A program made the translations under genes and the position numbers. DNA of 47,385 bases from Chloroflexota bacterium (lineage in GTDB: Bacteria; Chloroflexota; UBA6077; FW602-bin22; CADDYW01), in the NCBI GenBank assembly GCA_019690095.1, contig JADGGD010000008.1:1-47385 (forward strand), read 5' to 3'. The first letter of the stretch is position 1, and each line of letters opens with the position of its first letter. The notes beneath the pieces are model-generated. The model saw nothing but the letters and a program-made list of their open reading frames with translations, was not told the DNA's origin and searched no databases. Below are positions 44,595-47,385 of the stretch, one piece after another.

Positions 44595-47014
44595 CCGTTG
44601 CTCACCCTGGCCAGTGGTGCAACTGCTGCCGGTCCCTCCCGGGCCGGCAGGAGAGCAAGATCCAGAACCTGGTCCATGGTATCAACCGGGACGAAGTGCA
44701 GATCGCGACGAACGCGCTCGGGGATATCTACCAGATCCTTCAGATTCTTCCGGGGAAGGATGAACGTCTTGATGCCTGCCCGATGGGCCGCGAGCGCTTT
44801 CTCCCGCAGCCCGCCGATAGGCAGGACACGGCCGCGCAGGGTAATCTCGCCGGTCATTGCGACATCCCGCCGAACCGGCCGACGCAGAAGGGCCGAAGTA
44901 ATGGCGGTGGCCATCGTGATGCCGGCCGACGGCCCGTCCTTCGGCACTGCACCCGCAGGCAGATGGACGTGGATGTCCTTTGATTCGTAGAACGTAAGCG
45001 GCAGGTCGAACTCACGGGCGCGCGACCGGATGTAGCTCAGTGCGGCGGTTGCTGACTCTTTCATGACCGATCCGAGCTGACCGGTCAGGATAAGCTGTCC
45101 CTTCCCATCCAGAAGGGTTGCCTCGACGGTTGCCAGGTCACCGCCGGCTTCGGTCCAGTAGACGCCTGTTGCCACGCCGATTTCGTCGCGCTCCTCGGCC
45201 AGCCCCCAGGAGAACCGGGCCGGTCCAAGATAACGGGCTACAGTTCGTGAGGTGATCGAACGGGGATAGCGCTTCGCCGATGCTACGCGGTGCGCGACTT
45301 TTCGACAGATGGATCCAATCTCACGTTCGAGGCCGCGCACCCCGGCCTCGTTCGTATAGCTTCGGATGACGTGCAGGATCGCATCATCGGTAAAGGACAC
45401 CTGCCGCCCGGAGAGCCCGTTTTCAACAAGCTGGCGCGGGATCAGGAAGCGGCGCGCGATCTGTAGCTTTTCATCCTCGGCATATCCTGGAAGCTCGATC
45501 ACCTCAAGTCGATCGCGCAGGGCCGGGGGAATCGGGTCAAGGAGATTGGCCGTGGCGATGAACATCACACGCGACAGGTCATAGGGGACTTCGAGGTAGT
45601 GGTCGCTGAAGGCGCTATTCTGCTCCGGGTCGAGCACCTCCAGGAGAGCGGCGGAGGGATCACCGCGGAAGTCGGCTCCGATCTTGTCGATCTCGTCCAG
45701 CATGAAGACCGGGTTAACCGTTCCAGCCGTACGCATGGTCTGGATGATCCGGCCGGGCAGGGCGCCCACGTAGGTGCGGCGGTGTCCCCGGATCTCAGCC
45801 TCGTCTCGGATGCCGCCCAGGCTGATCCGTGCGAATCGACGTCCGAGTGCCTCAGCAATCGAACGGCCGAGGCTTGTCTTACCGACGCCGGGCGGGCCGA
45901 CGAAGCAGAGGATGGGCGTTCGCGCGCCGGCTGGCTGGAGCTTGCGGACCGCCATGAACTCGAGGATGCGCTGTTTGACGTTTTTCAGGCCAAAGTGGTT
46001 CCGGTCGAAGGTCCGCGCCGCGTGATCGAGGTCGACGTTATCCTCTGTGTGCTGATGCCACGGTAGATTGAGAAGCCAGTCCAGGTATGTCCGGATGACC
46101 CCTACCTCTGGGGCCGCAGATGGAAGGCTTGCCAGCCGATTAATCTCCTCCTCTGCTCTGCCGCGGACGTGCTCAGGCAGCTCGGCCCGGTCCAGCATCG
46201 CCCGGAGTTCGTTGATATCCCGGGTGAAGGCATCGACCTCGCCGAGTTCTCGCTGGATCGCCCGCAACTGTTCGCGGAGGAGATATTCACGCTGGGACTT
46301 GTCCACCTCCTGCTGGACCTGACTTTCGATCTTCTCCTCGAGTTCAAGGACGGCAAGCTCATGGGCCAGCAGGACATTCACTCTCTCCAGGCGCTCGGCT
46401 GGATTGACGATCTCCAGGATCTCCTGGTGCTGGGCCACGGGAAGCTGGAGGGACGAGCCAACCACGTCGGCGAGCCATCCGGGGTCATCGGCGTTCATCG
46501 CGGCGACGTACACATCCTCGGAGAGTGTGTGGCTCAGGCGAACGCACTTCTCGAACAGCGCCAGGATCGCCCGCATCAGGGCTTCGAGGGCGATCGTCTT
46601 CTCCACGGTTTCGCTTACCGGAATCACCGAAGCGTAGAGAATGCCGTCGCTCGTCTCGAAGCTGGCCACATGGACGCGCCGCTGGCCCTGGACGAGCACA
46701 TTGGTTGTCCCGTCAGGTAGTTTGAGGGTGCGTCCAATAACGGCTTCGGTTCCGACCGAGTACAGATCGGCCGGGCCGATATCCTCTTTCTCTGGATCGC
46801 GCTGGGCGATCACGACAACGGTCCGGTCAGCGGTCATCGCCCCGTCGATCGCGCGCTGAATCCGGTCATCCGCCACGACGAGTGACGAGACCATTCGTGG
46901 GAAGAGGACAGTATCGCTCGTCGGCAGGACGGGCAGGCGAAGAGCGGGCGTATCGTCAGGCAGCGCGGTTGGCGGATGAAAGACACGCCGGCGGCGAGGA
47001 GAATGCGGGCTGAT
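44591..47014 (-). CDS. lon: ATP-dependent protease Lon
   Basis: About 807 residues. LON N-terminal domain ([18 protein letters not shown]), Walker [14 protein letters not shown], Walker [12 protein letters not shown], and the Ser-Lys dyad in [12 protein letters not shown] and KALAAHRAG. It degrades misfolded and regulatory proteins. Start: the only in-frame ATG/GTG/TTG upstream of the core is TTG 47098, which lies before the promoter, while between the promoter and the domain there is none. An ATC at 47012-47014 has GGAGG 5 bases upstream and is the best site; a CTG further in lacks one. The gene overlaps the following lipoprotein gene by 4 bases. Confidence 0.93.
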   Translation of the reverse strand: MSPHSPRRRRVFHPPTALPDDTPALRLPVLPTSDTVLFPRMVSSLVVADDRIQRAIDGAMTADRTVVVIAQRDPEKEDIGPADLYSVGTEAVIGRTLKLPDGTTNVLVQGQRRVHVASFETSDGILYASVIPVSETVEKTIALEALMRAILALFEKCVRLSHTLSEDVYVAAMNADDPGWLADVVGSSLQLPVAQHQEILEIVNPAERLERVNVLLAHELAVLELEEKIESQVQQEVDKSQREYLLREQLRAIQRELGEVDAFTRDINELRAMLDRAELPEHVRGRAEEEINRLASLPSAAPEVGVIRTYLDWLLNLPWHQHTEDNVDLDHAARTFDRNHFGLKNVKQRILEFMAVRKLQPAGARTPILCFVGPPGVGKTSLGRSIAEALGRRFARISLGGIRDEAEIRGHRRTYVGALPGRIIQTMRTAGTVNPVFMLDEIDKIGADFRGDPSAALLEVLDPEQNSAFSDHYLEVPYDLSRVMFIATANLLDPIPPALRDRLEVIELPGYAEDEKLQIARRFLIPRQLVENGLSGRQVSFTDDAILHVIRSYTNEAGVRGLEREIGSICRKVAHRVASAKRYPRSITSRTVARYLGPARFSWGLAEERDEIGVATGVYWTEAGGDLATVEATLLDGKGQLILTGQLGSVMKESATAALSYIRSRAREFDLPLTFYESKDIHVHLPAGAVPKDGPSAGITMATAITSALLRRPVRRDVAMTGEITLRGRVLPIGGLREKALAAHRAGIKTFILPRKNLKDLVDIPERVRRDLHFVPVDTMDQVLDLALLPAREGPAAVAPLARVSNG

Positions 47015-47019
47015 GGGAA

Positions 47020-47024
47020 CCTCC
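47020..47024 (-). promoter_or_regulatory. Ribosome-binding site GGAGG that points at an ATC codon
   Basis: GGAGG on the minus strand, 5 bases before the in-frame ATC at 47012-47014. It decides the proposed non-standard lon start. Confidence 0.55.
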
Positions 47025-47042
47025 GAAACGTATTCTGCTAAG

Positions 47043-47070
47043 GTTATAGCACAGGATCGAGTACGGTCAA
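47043..47070 (-). promoter_or_regulatory. lon promoter TTGACC-16-TATAAC
   Basis: Minus strand: TTGACC at 47065-47070, 16-base spacer, TATAAC at 47043-47048. A transcript would start near 47036, which excludes the in-frame TTG at 47098 as the lon start. Confidence 0.65.
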
Positions 47071-47162
47071 AGATACGGGCCGCAGTAATAGATAGCAAAA
47101 AGCGCGGCCGCGATGAACGCGCCGCGCCCGGCCTCTAGCAAGGGAAAAGTATCGTATTGCGG

Positions 47163-47234
47163 TAGCGGGGGTTGGATTCGAACCAACGACCTTCGGGTTA
47201 TGAGCCCGACGAGCTTCCACTGCTCCACCCCGCG
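47163..47234 (-). tRNA. Initiator tRNA-fMet (CAT)
   Basis: 72 bases before the CCA end. The anticodon CAT sits on a stem with three G:C pairs (CGGGCTCATAACCCG), the hallmark of the initiator; the acceptor is CGCGGGG/CCCCGC with an unpaired first position, and the T-arm is GTTGG-TTCGAAT-CCAAC. The first pair is C1 with U72 rather than the usual C1-A72. CCA is not encoded. It lies between the 5S gene and lon on the same strand. Confidence 0.95.
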
Positions 47235-47288
47235 GTGTGAAAAAGGGACAGTCAGCCAGGAAAGCAAAGCACCAGATGGGAAGAGGGG

Positions 47289-47385
47289 GGCCTGGCAGGG
47301 ACCTAGTGTCCCGGCGGGTGGCCCCGCCAGTATCGTCGGCGCTGCGGCCTTTCACGACCGTGTTCGGGATGGGAACGGGTGGGAC
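47289..47385 (-). rRNA. 5S ribosomal RNA, 3' part
   Basis: The minus strand reads the 5S core CCCGTTCCCATCCCGAACAC in its conserved place, followed by the usual loops and a 3' end ending about CCTGCCAGG. About 97 of the roughly 117 bases are here; the 5' end lies beyond the right edge. An rrn operon therefore continues to the right of the window, with tRNA-fMet behind it. The 3' limit is approximate. Confidence 0.9.

Overview
The window reads as a bacterial chromosome segment of high GC (roughly 60 percent or a little above by eye), densely packed and with frequent GTG/TTG starts and 4-base stop/start overlaps (GTGA, ATGA, TTGA). The gene set (tandem DUF881 genes, a TIGR01906/DUF1461 membrane protein, a tetrapyrrole-methylase/MazG fusion, a GT28 glycolipid glycosyltransferase beside a serine-palmitoyltransferase-like enzyme, a PyrR-controlled pyr operon, class 1B PyrD/PyrK) fits Chloroflexota best, perhaps near Thermomicrobia. 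That placement is inference from gene content; no 16S gene is present. I see no prophage, CRISPR array, transposase or plasmid gene.

Layout. 1-3.9 kb: a small alpha-beta-barrel protein, the MazG fusion, a VOC protein and a D-2-hydroxyacid dehydrogenase. 4.1-6.9 kb: a small HTH regulator, a Lit-like membrane protein and two DUF881 proteins. 6.9-7.9 kb: an FmdB-type zinc ribbon and ComF. 8.0-12.7 kb: a candidate lipid locus (GT4, extended SDR, GT28, serine-palmitoyltransferase-like enzyme). 12.9-14.2 kb: BON protein, RecO, tRNA-Tyr with a strong terminator. 14.4-17.8 kb: argJ-argB-argD. 17.9-19.1 kb: a stand-alone receiver protein and small or uncertain genes, with several inverted and tandem repeats. 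19.2-20.7 kb: FtsB/DivIC-like and M48 protease. 20.8-30.1 kb: the pyr operon on the minus strand, pyrR-pyrB-pyrC-carA-carB-pyrK-pyrD, with a PyrR-binding hairpin and attenuator in its leader. 30.2-32.7 kb: glgA-galT. 32.9-35.7 kb: a degenerate P-loop/DUF697 protein, rpsP-khpA-rimM and a zinc-ribbon gene. 36-41.6 kb: a metalloprotease-like lipoprotein coupled to purine nucleoside phosphorylase, a PRC-barrel stress protein and a TIGR00300 enzyme (probable ornithine cyclodeaminase). 41.6-47 kb: lon, a FlgD-like lipoprotein and two GT2 enzymes in one overlapping chain. The right end has initiator tRNA and the 3' part of a 5S rRNA, so an rrn operon lies just outside.

How it works together: the pyr operon encodes the UMP pathway from bicarbonate to orotate (pyrE and pyrF not seen) and appears to be switched by PyrR-UMP at a terminator. 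argJ/B/D make ornithine, which the TIGR00300 enzyme could turn into proline. The most interesting block is 8.0-12.7 kb, where a long-chain-base-type condensing enzyme, an extended SDR and two glycosyltransferases could build an unusual membrane glycolipid. Other points worth a look are a Lit-like lipoprotein-modifying enzyme with a promoter that moves its start, a lon gene whose only well-placed start codon is ATC, and two genes whose promoters predict leaderless or nearly leaderless mRNAs.
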